64,000 nt of DNA from Lampris incognitus (lineage: Eukaryota; Chordata; Actinopteri; Lampriformes; Lampridae). The notes under the pieces were generated by a model. That model did not search any database, had not been told where the DNA came from, and saw nothing but the letters and a program-made list of their open reading frames with translations. The DNA is taken from positions 19,730,665 through 19,794,664 of the forward strand of contig NC_079219.1 of the NCBI RefSeq assembly GCF_029633865.1, given 5' to 3'. A program made the translations under genes and the position numbers. Of this stretch, positions 1 to 11,608 are shown piece by piece; the first letter of the stretch is position 1, and every line of letters starts with the position of its first letter.

Positions 1-555
1 GTCCAAAGTAACAGGGAGTGCAGAAGAGAGTGCAGGCAGGGTAGAGTGGGTGGAGAAGCATGTCAGGAGTGATTTACGACAGAAGGATATCAGCAAGAGT
101 TAAAGGGAAGGTTTACAAGATGGTAGTGAGACAACCTATGTTGTATGGTTTGGACATGGTGACACTGATTAAAAGACAGGAGGTGGAGTTGGAGGTGACA
201 GAGTTGAAGATGCTAAGATTTTCTTTGGGGGTGACAAAGAAGGACAGGATTGGGAACAAGTATATTAGAGGGACAGCTCAGGTTGGACGGTTTGGAGACA
301 AAGCAAGAGAGGCAAAATTGAAATGGTTTGGACATGTGTGGAGGAGAGATGATGGGTATATTGGGAGAAGGATACTGAATATGGAGCTGCCAGGGAAGAG
401 GAAAAGAGGAAGGCCGAAGAGGAGGTTTATGGATGAGGGAGGACATGCAGGTGGCTGGCGTGACAGGAAGATGCAGAGCACAGGAAGAGATGGAAATAGA
501 TGATCCGCTGTGGCGACCCCTAATGGGAGCAGCCGGAAGTAGTAGTAGTAGTATT
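1..555 (+). pseudogene. RTE-type LINE, 3' end of ORF2 plus tail (truncated by window edge)
   Basis: This is the C-terminal end of a non-LTR retrotransposon reverse-transcriptase polyprotein. The readable frame is 60-503, with blocks such as RVKGKVYKMVVRQPMLYG, LKMLRFSLGVT and ELPGKRKRGRPKRRFMD. The same blocks recur in the copy at 46881-48097, which also contains the RT motifs. After the frame comes the element's 3' end (CCGCTGTGGCGACCCCTAATGGGAG, here 500-535) and a (TAG)n tail. The 5' part lies outside the window. The frame is damaged near its end compared with the consensus implied by the second copy. Assignment to the RTE clade rests on remembered family resemblance, so the clade is less certain than the LINE identity. 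Confidence 0.8.
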
Positions 556-1234
556 AGGGGGTTAAACCTATTACAAGAAATAATATAGCCCTGACCTTTA
601 ATCTCATTTGCGAATGGCTACTTTTAATGTTGGTGAAAAGGGAACTTTCAGCCACCATCAATTTTGTTCAAATTTTAAAAATGTCTGATATTAAAGATGT
701 GACTTAAAAGGCATTAAACAAAAGTTTCAATTAAAAAAAGCACCATTAAAGCTGCATTAAGATCTCTGACCACTACAGGACAGGCAGTAGTGCTACAGAG
801 ACTCCAAAAAAAAAGACACACAGCTAAGTGACTCCTCATCCCTCCTTTCTTTTCACTACGCTGGCTGAAGTGTAGCAAACGGCACACTCACTATCCATTT
901 TTCCAACTGGATAGTGCTTGAAGAGGACTCAAAAGTGACGCCCATGCTGCTCCATTTCTTCTGCACATGTAAGTATGCAATCGTTCACGAAAATGTTCCC
1001 CTATGAACTTGCTAATTTCATACATATTTCTATGTTATTGTGCTTGCATCCTTTCTGTCTGTGATTGTCCACAGGTAACTTCACCCTAGACCGTGTTATG
1101 AACATGAATCCTTTCACATTAAAGGGAGTCATTTGATTCACGGGAGTCCTCTGATTCACAGTTAAGATAAAAAAAATATTGCTTAATGCAGCTTTAACTA
1201 CAATGAATAAAACATGCTCAAAAAGCTCGGTATA

Positions 1235-1407
1235 GGGGCACCCCGGTGGCTCACTGGTAGAGTGTGTACCACATAAGGCTGAGTCCTTACTGCAGCGGCC
1301 TGGGTTCGAATCTGGCTGGAGCCCTTTTCTGCATGTCATCCCCTCTCTCTCCCCTGCCTTTCTTCTCTCTCTCTCTCCTATCACTATCAAATAAAATGCC
1401 ATAAAAA
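1235..1407 (+). mobile_element. tRNA-derived SINE (family C), target-site duplication present
   Basis: A short element with pol III promoter-like boxes in its head: an A-box-like GTGGCTCACTGGTAGAG and a B-box GGGTTCGAATC. A CT-rich stretch and an A-rich tail follow. It is flanked by direct repeats of AAAAAGCTC(G/T)GTATA at 1220-1234 and 1408-1422 (14 of 15 identical), the mark of LINE-mediated insertion. A second copy lies reversed at 19776-19998. It is not a functional tRNA gene because no cloverleaf can be closed. Confidence 0.85.
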
Positions 1408-1831
1408 AAAAAGCTCTGTATAACTTGGTCAGATCTGCCTTATCAGGAGTGTGTGGATGTAGACCAATCACAACATGACTGACAGTGGCATTTTGCCAGC
1501 AACCCAAAAAACACAACTACACATTCGTCAGTAACAGCTAGTTAGTGCTCTGCTAGCAACGGCAACATTAGGTAGGATCGGCACATTTCAGTCAAACATG
1601 TTTGAACTGACAGATACCGATTTTACTGAGGATTAACCAGAGGTCCTGTAGTCAAAAAACAGACAATTTCATGGGACTCAAACCAGTCACTGAATGGTGA
1701 GTTAAAAGGCTGAATGTACATGACAGCTAAGCTTGCATTAGCTATCCAAGATACATGATCTAACTGACCTTTCTGCACATTTACAACATGAATGCATAGT
1801 CATGAGTAAGAGTGTGTTGTTTTAGTGTTCA

Positions 1832-2150
1832 GGGATGGGCAACATGATCCAGAAAAGGCCGGTCTGGGTGCAAGTCTTTGTTCCAACCAAGCAGTTACAC
1901 ACCTGATTCTATTAGTCAACCAATAGTCTTTGCTAAGGACCTTGTGCTTATAACTTTTCTTGTGTTCTACAATGGTTGCACGTTTTTGGACTACTTTCTT
2001 TGTGCACCAAAGGCGTAAGTAACTACCTGTCTCACTGAAGTGGGTTTAAGACAATGCTGACGGATAAAAGTGTATTACCTAACAGTCCTGCCCAAAGCAG
2101 ATTAGTGAGAGAACAGAGAAAATGTGTTATGCAGAAATCGCTCATTTGGC
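1832..2150. repeat. Probable dispersed DNA-transposon-derived repeat
   Basis: The segment around GGCCGGTCTGGGTGCAAGTC and TTTGTTCCAACCAAGCAG resembles a repeat I remember as common in fish genomes. No terminal repeats or target duplications are visible, so the boundaries are approximate and the class is unproven. Confidence 0.35.
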
Positions 2151-2796
2151 ATGGGTAAGTCTGTTCTTCCCTTTGCAATTCGATGTATGTTCATGGAGGA
2201 GTCGGGGCCCTAGTTTATAACAAGAAGCTGATCAAAGAATGTTTTCAGGCTGTACTCACTACAAGTCTCTCTGGTTTTCAGAAATTGAAAAAAAACTTAC
2301 GAGTTTGTTTCTAGTTGACTCCTCTGTATTCAATATTAACAAGGAGTTAATATTTTCTAGGCCTTAGGGGCCATGAAACTGACTCGTCATTAACCACACG
2401 TACTTTCAAGTTACGCATGAAAAGCTAGAGCTGTTTTCCATGGTTTTTTCACCCCCAGGACATCTTCAATATACAACCGGATGTTTGAACCCCATCTACG
2501 AGGCACAGGCATCATCAAAAACAGATGGTCAGAAGGTCCCAGGCAGAGGTCTCACATTCCAAGAGTCTCAACCAGAGCCTTCCTTTTTTCTTTTGCTGGA
2601 CTGCAACAGCGTGGCCAGCCCTACAAACGCAGTCGTCTGAGTGAGTGATGGAGTTTCACCATTGGTTGGAAGGCCGAGTTGGGGTTTCCCCATTGGCCGG
2701 TTAACTTTCAAAATGAATCAACATACCATGAAAAGTTTTCCCTTATGTCATCAGTTGTTCACGGAACCAATGGCAAAACAGCCACTTTTTAAATAT

Positions 2797-2939
2797 CCGT
2801 CCATCCATCCATCCATTATCCAAACCGGGGTCACGGGGATGCTGGAGCCTATCCAAGCAGTCATTGGGCGGCAGGCGGGGAGACACCCTGGACAGGCCGC
2901 CAATCCATCACAGCCATTATTTTCAGTTATAAAACTTGG

Positions 2940-2993
<54 letters not shown>

Positions 2994-3177
2994 GGAAACT
3001 TAGTATGGCTGATCCAACTGACCTACATGTTTTTGGACTGTGGGAGGAAACCGGAACACCCGGAGGAAACCCGCGCAGACATGGGGAGAACAAAGTCCAC
3101 ACAGAGGACAACCCGGGACGACCCCCAAGGTTGGACTACCCCGGGGCTTGAACCCAGGACCTTCTTGCTGTGAGGTA
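2797..3177 (-). mobile_element. SINE/L2-tailed repeat (family B), internal (CT)n(CA)n
   Basis: Reverse-oriented copy of the element seen complete at 23756-24135. It starts on the plus strand with the tail (CCATCC)n-ATTATCCAAACC and the block GGATGCTGGAGCCTATCC, and ends with the complement of the head-side block (CCAGGACCTTCTTGCTGTGA). A (CT)n(CA)n run at 2940-2989 sits at the position of the internal GT run in the other copy. The short repeat TTTTAAAT on both sides may be a target-site duplication. The tRNA-like head is missing its first bases. Confidence 0.8.
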
Positions 3178-3774
3178 TTTTAAATGTAGTCGCACAAAAA
3201 CAGCCGTTTAATAAATGTAATCGTGGTCCAGCCATATACTAGGTTTTAACCTAGTCCACTGTGGCTGGGGCATTCCAAACTTCATGAGCCACAAGGGTTT
3301 TCCAAATTATGTTTGGTTACATGCAAATGCTGGTAAATTTAAATAAAAATGTTCATCCTTTTACCATCCAACTAATTTTTGAACAACACAATACAAAAAA
3401 AAAAATGCGAACAATACCATCAACGCACAGTTAGTTACATGTAGGAATGGCTGGCAGAGTGCCGAACCAAGACTTTTTTTTTCTTTTTGCCTGGTGCCTT
3501 TGTTCCACACAGACATTAACCAGAGCAGCTATTACCAGAGTGTTGCAGAGAGAAATTCAAGAGGCTATTTCTAGAGGTGAGAACAGGGCTGTAGTGCAGT
3601 GAGGTCCAACAAAATTCAGTGTCTAAAATAGTACCTGGAGGCCAATGGGAAAAATGAAAAAAGAAAAAAGCTATATCTTGCTCAATATCAACCCTAACCT
3701 TGTGATATAAAAAATATACCACAAAATGGCAGGAAAATGCATGAGACATTACACAGATTTGTCCTTGCATTATA

Positions 3775-4030
3775 TCTTCTTCTTTCAGCTTATTCCCTGT
3801 TTCTCAGGGGTCGCCAGAGCGGATTTTATGGTTTCCATCGGTACCCCATGAGCGCACAGCACCAATGATGGCCATTCTCAACCCGGGCCTTGATCGATCC
3901 GGTATGGTCTTGTCAATCCCCATACTGATTCGGCAATATTTTGCGTCAGATGCCCTTCTTGACACAACCAATAACCCTATATCCATGCACAATATACACA
4001 GTATAAAAACTGTCCTATCAAAAACCACCT
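3775..4030 (-). repeat. Repeat with an RTE-like 3' tail, reversed
   Basis: CTTCTTCTTTCAGCTTATTC followed by CAGGGGTCGCCAGAGCGGAT is the reverse complement of the 3' end of the RTE LINE at 500-545. The body (to about 4030) does not match the LINE coding part. This suggests a SINE or 5'-deleted element that uses the RTE tail. The far boundary is approximate. Confidence 0.5.
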
Positions 4031-4974
4031 TTGGGATTCTACCACAATATCTCTTCAGCAGCACATTTAAGGCATTTTCTTGATTTCAGTCCAGAAAGCA
4101 GAAGTAATGACCCATTTGATTGTGCCGTCTCATCCAACATGGTGGTAGGTGTCCCTCATGAACACTGCAAGCATTGCATGATGAGGCTTGTGCAGGCAAG
4201 GGCCAACCTTAGACTAACATTACCCTCTTTATCTCAACAGCCACACAAATATACATTAGATATTTTTCTGACAGTTATCTGGCATTCTTATTTGGACCAA
4301 AAGCCTTGAATTACATAACCTGTTTTGTTGTCCAAGAAAACTACATCGCTGGGACCTGGGCAATGGTCGCTACTGACATATCTTTGACATCTTTGGCATT
4401 TAGCTGATAGGTTTCAAATTCCTGAAACATCACACAGTCGAGCAATACAATGAGTGTAAGGGTCAGAGTCACAGAGTATCCCTGAGGTCACAGATCATAT
4501 CCCTGTGACCCCAGATTGATTACATCAATCTGAAGTGACAGCAAGTTTGGAAAATCAATCAATCAATCAAGTTACATTTCAAATGAAGACAATAAAGCTA
4601 GAGAGTGTGATTGTTTTTTTCCCCCGTTCTTTCAAAACATGAGCAGAGTGGGGAAAGATAAGGAAGATATCGGAGATGACATGATTCAGGAGGCGACCAA
4701 GAGGCACTTGAAAAGATGACGTCACAGACATAATACAGCCTAGCAGTGTTGACAAAAAGGTGATGTAACACGCACACTCCCTACTGTGGATGTCCATGAG
4801 ACACAGTTGATGCTCTCAAATTGAGATGACATAATGATTGGGTTATTTATTGGCGTAGTCTCAGGCTGGGAACTTTGGGCAAGCCAACAGCCAAATGAGG
4901 GCTAATTTTACATTTGGCTGTAAGGATTGCCAACCTGTCAGCCAAGAAAACACCTCATCACTTTTGAATACGTA

Positions 4975-6864
4975 CACACTGGTTAGCCAAAACATTAAGA
5001 CCACCTGCCTAATATGCTGTTGGTCCGCCGTGTGCTGCAAAAACAGTGCTGACCCACCGAGACTTGGACCCTACAAGACCCCTGAATGTGTCCTGTGGTA
5101 TCTGGCACCAAAATATTAGCAGCAGATCCTTCAAGTCCTGTAAGTTGTGAAGTGGAGCTGCCGTGGATCAGATTTGTCAGTCCAGCACATCCTACAGATG
5201 ATCAATCGGATTGAGATCTGGAGAATTTGGAGGCCAGGGCAACACCTTTAACACTAGGGGTGACACGCTTCGATTTGACTTTGGATATAAGGTAACAATT
5301 TGATTCGATTTAAACTTTTTTTCCCCCCAGCATTGACGGCGATGCTATTATCATTAATATTATTAATCAAGACTATCAAGTCTTGATTTGTTCAAGATCA
5401 ATTTTATGCCCTGACAACTGTCATTTACATTTTCAAAATTCTCCTTTAAAAAAAATAGGTTACATGGTATCAAGTGTGATATAACCACCATTTCTTTTTT
5501 TGGAATGTACCAAACTAAGGCCATATGGCCAAATTTAAATAATTCATTTAAATTGTAATCATAACTTATGTCACCGGTCAGTTGGGATCAAAGTAATTTT
5601 TCTGTCAACGACACATTCGTTGTTGAGATATCTCAGAGAGAAGGCAAAATGTTGCCACATTGGTGACTTCAGAGAAGCAGGAGGAGCTTCCAGTTCTGTT
5701 GTTCCTGCGTCATCTCCAACTCCAGCAGTGGCCATGGTGTCTCGAAATGTGCAGGCTACCGGTAAACTACACTGTGTCGTCTTTGAAGAACAGTTTTGTT
5801 TGTTATTTTTCCAGACCTGAAGAAGTAGGCAGAGGTGGAGAAGGGAAAAACTGGAGAATCGCCGATCCAGCTTTTGATTTCGAAGGTCGGAATTAAAAGC
5901 TCATTACGAATGTTGATTAGACTCGAAATCATGACACCTCCACTGAACACTTCATCATGTTCCTCAAATCATTCCTGATTAATGCGTGCAGTGTGGCAGG
6001 GCCCACATCCTGCTGAAAGATGCCACTGCCATCAGGGAATACCGTTTTTATGAAGGAGTGTACCTGGTCTGCTATGATGTTTAGGTAGGTGGTGCATTTC
6101 AAACTGACGTCCACATGAATGGCCGGACCCCAGGGTTTCCCAGCAGAACACTGCCCAGAGCATCACGCTCCCTCCATCAGCTTGTCGTCTTCCCACACTG
6201 GTGCCATCACTTCCCCACGTAAACGGTGCACACGTACACGGCCATCCACGTGATCTAAAAGAAAACGGGGCCAGGCATCCTTCTTCCACTGCTCCATGGT
6301 CCAGTTCCGATGCTCACGTGCCCATTGTTGGCATGGACAGGCGTCATCATGAGCAGTCTGACCGGTCTGCGGCTACGCAGCCCTCATACACATACATGCA
6401 GGGTGCATGCCATGCACGGTGTGTTGTGACACATTCCTCTTGTAACCATCATTTAAACTTTCTGTGACTTGTGCCACAATAGACCTTCTGTCGGTTCGGA
6501 CCAGACGGGATAGCCTTCGTTGCCCTCGCGCATCGATGAGCCTTGGGCGCCCAACACCCTGTCGCTGGTGTGTGGTTTGTCCCTCCTCGGATCACTGTCG
6601 GTAGGTACTCACCACTGCTGACCGGGAGCACCCCACAACCCTTGCCGTTTCGAGATGCTCTGAACCAGTCATCTGGCCATAACAATTTGGCCCTTGTCGA
6701 AGTCGCTCGGATCCTTACGCTTGCCTATTTTTCCTGCACGTTGACTCCGATAATTGATTGTTCGCTTACCATCTAACCCACCCAGACCTTTACATGTGCC
6801 CTTGTTTGGGGATGATCAACGTTATTCGGCTCACCTGTGAGTGGTCATAATGTTTTGGCTCATG
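4975..6864 (-). pseudogene. Decayed Tc1/mariner transposon with transposase remnants
   Basis: Inverted ends share AGCCAAAACATTA(A/T)GACCAC (left near 4984, right near 6840), each next to a TA. Reverse-strand translation of 6032-6685 gives broken transposase segments, including GGSVMLWAVFCWETLG and the FQQD catalytic neighbourhood, in several frames with stops. Its sibling at 27287-28494 has the same ends and protein blocks. The element was interrupted by a hAT-like insertion (5255-5942). It cannot encode an active transposase. Confidence 0.85.
5255..5942. mobile_element. Putative hAT-like non-autonomous element inside the Tc1 fossil
   Basis: The transposon sequence is continuous if this 688 bp block is removed. 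The block starts TAGGGGTGACACGCTTCGAT and ends in an imperfect inverted copy (complement TGGAGGTGTCATGATTTCGA). Flanking octamers TTTAACAC (5247-5254) and CTGAACAC (5943-5950) match at 6 of 8 positions, consistent with the 8 bp duplication made by hAT elements. No transposase is encoded; the short frames inside are not recognisable. Confidence 0.6.
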
Positions 6865-7305
6865 TATATATGCGCGTGTTTCTTGTGGTAGGAGTCAGAA
6901 TCGGAGCCCTTGAGCCCATGTTAACAATTCTAAAGCAATAAACGAACATTGGACTAGACAATCAAGGGTGTTGAAAAACAAAAACCAAGTTACGCCTCGC
7001 CGAGCCTACATCACAGTACTACATGACATTCCTGCCATGCTTGTTTTGACACAGACGGTCGTCCTTACGAACGTTGCTGGGTCCGCACGGATTGCATAAC
7101 ATGACCAGCAACAGACGTACTTAGCGAACAGTTTGGCCGTCGGCAAAGTGCGGAATGTGTGCTGACGAAGGTTAATTGTCACGTATCGGGTCTGTCAATG
7201 TGAGCTAACGACAAACAAGCAAATGACCTCTAAGCGTGGGACTACTCGTGGTGAACATCCGCTGCTGCGCAGAGCGACACTGGCCCGGCATGGGCAGAAA
7301 CTCAC

Positions 7306-7443
7306 CATCTCTATGATCCTGGTCTTCTTGCCCGCTCGCTTCTTCTTGGCCACGATGTATTGAGCGAGCACCACGCCGCCGAAAAGGGCGCAAACACTGG
7401 CACTTGCCGCGGCACCGACCTTGACCACGGCCGTCCTGTCCAT
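7306..7443 (-). CDS. nt5c3a: nt5c3a, first coding exon (cytosolic 5'-nucleotidase IIIA)
   Basis: The family dephosphorylates pyrimidine nucleoside monophosphates (CMP, UMP). This exon encodes 46 residues, from ATG at 7443 to a GAGATG|GTGAGT donor at 7306/7305. The peptide MDRTAVVKVGAAASASVC continues into a hydrophobic stretch, LFGGVVLAQYIV, then basic KKKRAGKKTRIIEM. That matches the N-terminus of vertebrate NT5C3A (the MDRAAVARVG...KTKIIEM isoform as I remember it), not NT5C3B, which lacks this leader. The hydrophobic run at about residues 17-32 could act as a membrane anchor in this isoform. ATG at 7443 was chosen because it aligns with the family start and the exon ends exactly at a strong donor. 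Catalytic exons are not in this window, so the gene is partial here. Confidence 0.85.
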
Positions 7444-7620
7444 GTTCGCGTCTCCCTCTTTTTCCGGACGAGCCCACGGTTCTCGTTTCCTCAAGTCAGC
7501 ATGGTTCCTCCCCCTCAGACTCGTGCTGTAGGGTAATGTTGTGCTCACCGCGGCGCGCTGACACCAGGTTCCACTACTCCTACCACTTCCGCCTCGAAGG
7601 GGGTCGAAACGCGTACCGAA
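7444..7620 (-). promoter_or_regulatory. Probable nt5c3a 5' UTR and proximal promoter
   Basis: Sequence directly upstream of the nt5c3a start is richer in GC and CpG than its surroundings (for example CGCGGCGCGC complement near 7550-7560). No TATA box is evident. A transcription start cannot be placed from sequence alone. Confidence 0.4.
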
Positions 7621-7908
7621 TGAAAATATTAGGCCCATGGTCTTGATTAAAGTATAAATTAGAAAAACAATTCCATGCTGCATATGAAATTATGACCGGA
7701 CAGCAGCACCGGAAACTTTTGAAGAAAGATATGAGTGAAAGTTCCTCCAGATGAAAGTTTCGAGTCAAGCGGTATAAACCGTATCCATGGAAACGACACC
7801 CAACTACAACCGGTGGGGGGTAGACGGAAAGGGTAAAGTTTGATGAATGTGCAACCAAAGTGTGTGGCGTTTTGTTATTTCCACAAAAAAATGGGGGGGG
7901 AGACAGAC

Positions 7909-7913
<5 letters not shown>

Positions 7914-7980
<67 letters not shown>
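7914..7980. repeat. (GA)n microsatellite
   Basis: About 33 uninterrupted AG units preceded by (ACAG)n. Frames through it are artefacts of the repeat. Confidence 0.98.
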
Positions 7981-7983
<3 letters not shown>

Positions 7984-8839
7984 ATGGCAAAGCTGATCAT
8001 TAGTTTTTCACAGCCTACTGATATTTTGGGTTCAGGTTTTCCCCCCCCCGGTAAAAACACGTATTGTGAAACGTCATTTTCCTAAGAACCAATCAGAGTT
8101 GTCCAATTGCAACTCACTAACGAAAATCGCTCAGGAGAGCCAGGGAGACAACTTTCTCCCAAACTATATATCTTCTTAATTGAAGCCACAGTCCTGAGTG
8201 TAAAACGAACTCTCCTTTTTGATACGTTGATACTATCTTCTAAGTGTCAATAAAAATAGAAAAACCAAACAATGAGCACATTGTGGTTACTGTTTAAGGG
8301 TGCTCGTCAGGTAGGACTTCACCAAATTAAAAGGTGCATGGTGGGTTCGCCTTCACCATAGCGGCCCAATATGGAAGAATAAGGCAGGTAGTGATTAGTT
8401 TGAACTATTTACTTATTTATTTATTTATTGTGCAGACATTATGCCAGAGAAATTGCAAAAAGACTTTTATTTGTTTGGCGGTGGGTTTGATTTTGAATTA
8501 ATCTCTGGGATTTTGAGCATGGATCGTCACAGGATTTCAACAAGTTAAAAACAAGGTTAAAAAAAGAAAACCATAAGGAAAGAAAATAAATTATTTGATA
8601 GAAATTAAGTTGATGAAATTGCAAGCGAATTGGTTAAAATGTTGATGTAAAGCTTGATAAATACAAAATGTGATTTTTATCAACTGACACTACTGCTCTT
8701 GAACATTCATTCATTATCATTTAGATTTACATTAAGCCCAGTGTCAATCAAAAAGCTGTGCTCCCCAGGTATGATCCACGTTTTCCGCTCAGCAGAACTA
8801 ACTACATCATTCACACAGGTGGAGGAAGAGGATGATGCG

Positions 8840-9420
8840 TAGCTGGAGCTGCATGAAATGGTGAAGAAGCAGTCATGCAGAAAAGAAACAAAAGGCAGGC
8901 AAGAGTCACCAGGGCCTGGGTCAATGGGAACTGAGGATGCAACCGAGACAGAAGAATCAAACCCCCTCCCTCCCCCAAAGCTGCTCTTTTTTCCACCAGC
9001 GGCACAAGCCTCTCGTCCTGAAAAGAGAGGACAAGAGAGAGCCCAGACACAAGTACATTCAACCTAACCTCAACTGAGACTCGGAGCCTTTCAGGGAGGA
9101 GGTGTTCAGGTTAGGCATCAACAAAGCCCTCAGAGGTAAATGCCAGTCAAACGATAATGACAATAAGTATATTTGGGTTTCCATTTAAAGGATGTTATAG
9201 AATCAGTAGAATGCAGAGCCGTGGTGTCAGCAGGAATACTATTCCAAAGAAAATGGGCATGTGAGAAAACGCTGTGCAAACTACTATGTTCCTTCTAGCT
9301 CTGAGAATAGAGAGGAGGCCTGCACTGCACCTTGGGATCACAAGGTGTGGGATGGTTTTGTTAAAATTTACTGATATGTTGTGACCCATACACAGCTTCA
9401 CTGCTTACACCAAACCATCA
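8840..9420 (-). repeat. Dispersed repeat, LINE 3'-UTR-like, reversed
   Basis: The 8840-9060 part is homologous to 22450-22680. Shared blocks are CTGGAGCTG, GGGTCAATGGGAAC, CCCTGAAAAGAG and GAGAGCCCAG, in the same order. The later part (AATACTATTCCAAAGAAAATGG near 9234) resembles the 'gttattccaca' block upstream of the LINE frame at 43840-44870. It is best read as the 3' region of one LINE family lying on the minus strand. No coding part is present. Confidence 0.5.
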
Positions 9421-10430
9421 CTGCATGACTTGGCAAAGAATTTTCCTACAGCAAAATAAATTCTCAAAGTTGGCACTTGTAGAGTGAAAAGTTCAGTTTG
9501 CTTTAATCTTGCAATTGCGGGCAAGGGAGAGCAGCGGTGTACAGTAGTTCTGATGGATGGGTTCCCCCAATGCCAGAAGAGCAGTTCGTTTTATACAGTG
9601 AAATTATGTATAGGATGTGGTTTAAAGTCACAGGGTTGTATCAATTTCATTCACAATAATAGCATGATAGACTTACTGGCTCCAACAGCAAGGTGAAAAC
9701 CTTGTAAATGAATTAACATTGAATACCACTGGGTTTGGCCTGGTAGTTAGAAGTTAGCATACAGAAAAGGCGATCATCTCACAAGATGAGAGCAGAGGAA
9801 TCCTACAGGGAGCAATTATCAAGTGACAGATAATTCAATAAGGCTCAAATTAAGTAAGTTCCTATGTAGAAAGGAACTCAGAACTCGGTGCCTTCCTGTT
9901 TGAAGGAAAGCCTCTGATTAAAATAAAGTTGAAGAAATACACTTCCATAGTCCATTGCTCACATTTCACAAATACCTTTCACCAATGGTGTCTTACAAGG
10001 TGATCATTTCAAAATCACTGAAACTAGATTAAATGTCTGTTTATGGCATCTAATTGTATTGTTTATATTGCCAATAACCAAAAATGTAGACAGAACACAA
10101 CATGTGTAACATTTTGCAAAGAAAACTACAAAGCTGGCTCCAAAGATGTCAGACTTGCTGTTTCGATTACAAGCGTATCAGAACTCCATGTTCTCCAGGT
10201 GCAGGCAGCCTACGTTACACATGCAGTAACAACAGTACAAGAAGAAAAACATGTTTAATATTTATTTTTTGATAGACAGCAGACAAGCAGTGTTTACATT
10301 TTTTAGTTGTAAACACCGGGACAGTGAAAAAGCAGGGTACTTTAAGCAATTTTGCCTCTGCTCATCGGCTCCGGAAGTGAACAAACAGAACAATAAATGC
10401 ATTGATGTCACATTGATGTGAGTGAGCGAG

Positions 10431-10444
10431 AGAGAGAGAGTGAG

Positions 10445-10494
<50 letters not shown>
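10431..10494. repeat. (GA)n microsatellite
   Basis: An interrupted AG run with a few G/A substitutions, between two unique stretches in the dctn3 3' flank. Confidence 0.95.
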
Positions 10495-10495
<1 letters not shown>

Positions 10496-10910
10496 ACCGA
10501 AAGATAAGTCTTATGACTGGCTTGCAATAGAGAAGCAGTGTTGGAATGCATATTGTATTGAATGAAAGTCCCAATAGCTCTTAACCTCACTATAAATAAA
10601 TATACCTAGCATCTTACGGGATGGCGTGCAAAAGGAAAATGATGGGACAAGGTTTAACATTTGCTCTTTAAATCATGATGTCAGATAGGCTTGGAGCTCC
10701 TTTCCAAATTTAAAATCCCACGTGTTGTCCAAAAACCTACATTACGTGGCTGGGATTGAACGATCTGCTATGGATTTTATGCAATGATATAAAAACCAAC
10801 AGGACTAGTCATACTATTGCTACAGACCATTCTTCACACCTATTATCCCAAACTACCAACACTGCAGTCATATGTGTACCAGAACTGTAAAAAAGCCGTT
10901 TCCCAAGATG

Positions 10911-10916
10911 TTTAAT
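10911..10916 (-). terminator. Candidate dctn3 poly(A) signal (ATTAAA)
   Basis: The plus-strand TTTAAT reads ATTAAA on the minus strand about 0.6 kb after the dctn3 stop. A canonical AATAAA on the same strand lies further away at 10261-10266. Which is used cannot be decided without transcripts. Confidence 0.3.
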
Positions 10917-11521
10917 AACATTTTCCAAACTTCCCAAGACCTAGTTATTATCAGACACAATTCCATATTTGTCACGATATTTCAGACCTGTTTAGGCGCT
11001 TTGGTCAAGGCAACCAAAGCCCAAGTCTGTAAGTATGGGTTGTCTCCCCTCAACACTAATACATAATATCCATCTGAACCTTTCCTTTTAGTATAAAATC
11101 CTTAAGTTTCTCAAAAGGAAATAAAATGCGCAAATGCAGCTGAGAAAATTCTTCCTTTTAAAAAAAAAACTGTTCAAGGCTTTTCTTAAACCAGTGAATT
11201 GAATCACAAGGAGAGTGACAATGTTTTGAATCAGGGCACATCCCTCTTTTAGTGAAAAGACAGCATCACTTGATTCAATAGAATTCTTGAAATAAGGGCT
11301 TTTTTTTTACAAAAATCAAGAGATGCCATCTTTTTTTTTACTTGTTTCAAGAAAGAGCTGTTTAAAAACTCCATTCTTGAGTCAATAACTTGTGAATCTG
11401 GACAATTTTACAGTTGACAGACTACATATGAGACACTGCTGTTTCTGACATCCCACCATAGCGCAGTCTTCATCATTGTCATCTTCCTCTACAGAATGTG
11501 GGTGTGTGTCAGTGGCTGCGG

Positions 11522-11608
11522 TTACTCCACAGGCCGGACAACCTTGGCCTCTTCCAGCTTCCTCAGGTTTTCATCCCATTGGGTGAACTGCTTGGACAAC
11601 AGGAACAT
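11522..11608 (-). CDS. dctn3: dctn3 coding exon 7 with stop codon
   Basis: 87 bp after TATCGGCAG. It encodes MFLLSKQFTQWDENLRKLEE and AKVVRPVE, then TAA at 11524-11522. The human C-terminus (LLSKQFVQWDELLCQLE) is clearly homologous. Confidence 0.95.
   Translation of the reverse strand: MFLLSKQFTQWDENLRKLEEAKVVRPVE

Larger units (their letters stand above)
556..7305. other. Repeat-rich region: intergenic or nt5c3a intron 1
   Basis: This stretch lies downstream of nt5c3a exon 1 on the minus strand. I read both strands for the conserved nt5c3a exons (the haloacid-dehalogenase motif region around the catalytic Asp-Phe-Asp) and found none. It holds the SINEs at 1235-1407 and 2797-3177, the RTE-tail repeat at 3775-4030 and the decayed Tc1 element at 4975-6864, described separately. 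About 556-1219, 1423-1830, 2150-2790, 3178-3774 and 4031-4974 show only AT-rich, non-coding sequence. Confidence 0.6.
7444..11521. other. Region between nt5c3a exon 1 and the dctn3 stop codon
   Basis: Besides the promoter side of nt5c3a it holds (GA)n at 7914-7980 and 10431-10494, a LINE 3'-UTR-like repeat at 8840-9420 and the dctn3 3' flank. About 8050-8830 and 9430-10250 show nothing coding and no recognisable repeat. Confidence 0.55.

Noticed and set aside
1001-1516. 171-codon minus-strand frame
   Set aside because: It runs through the family C SINE and its CT-rich tail, with no family resemblance outside it.
7195-7683. 162-codon minus-strand frame starting upstream of the nt5c3a exon
   Set aside because: Only the 46 codons from 7443 match the family. 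The rest reads through the promoter side and past the GTGAGT donor into the intron.
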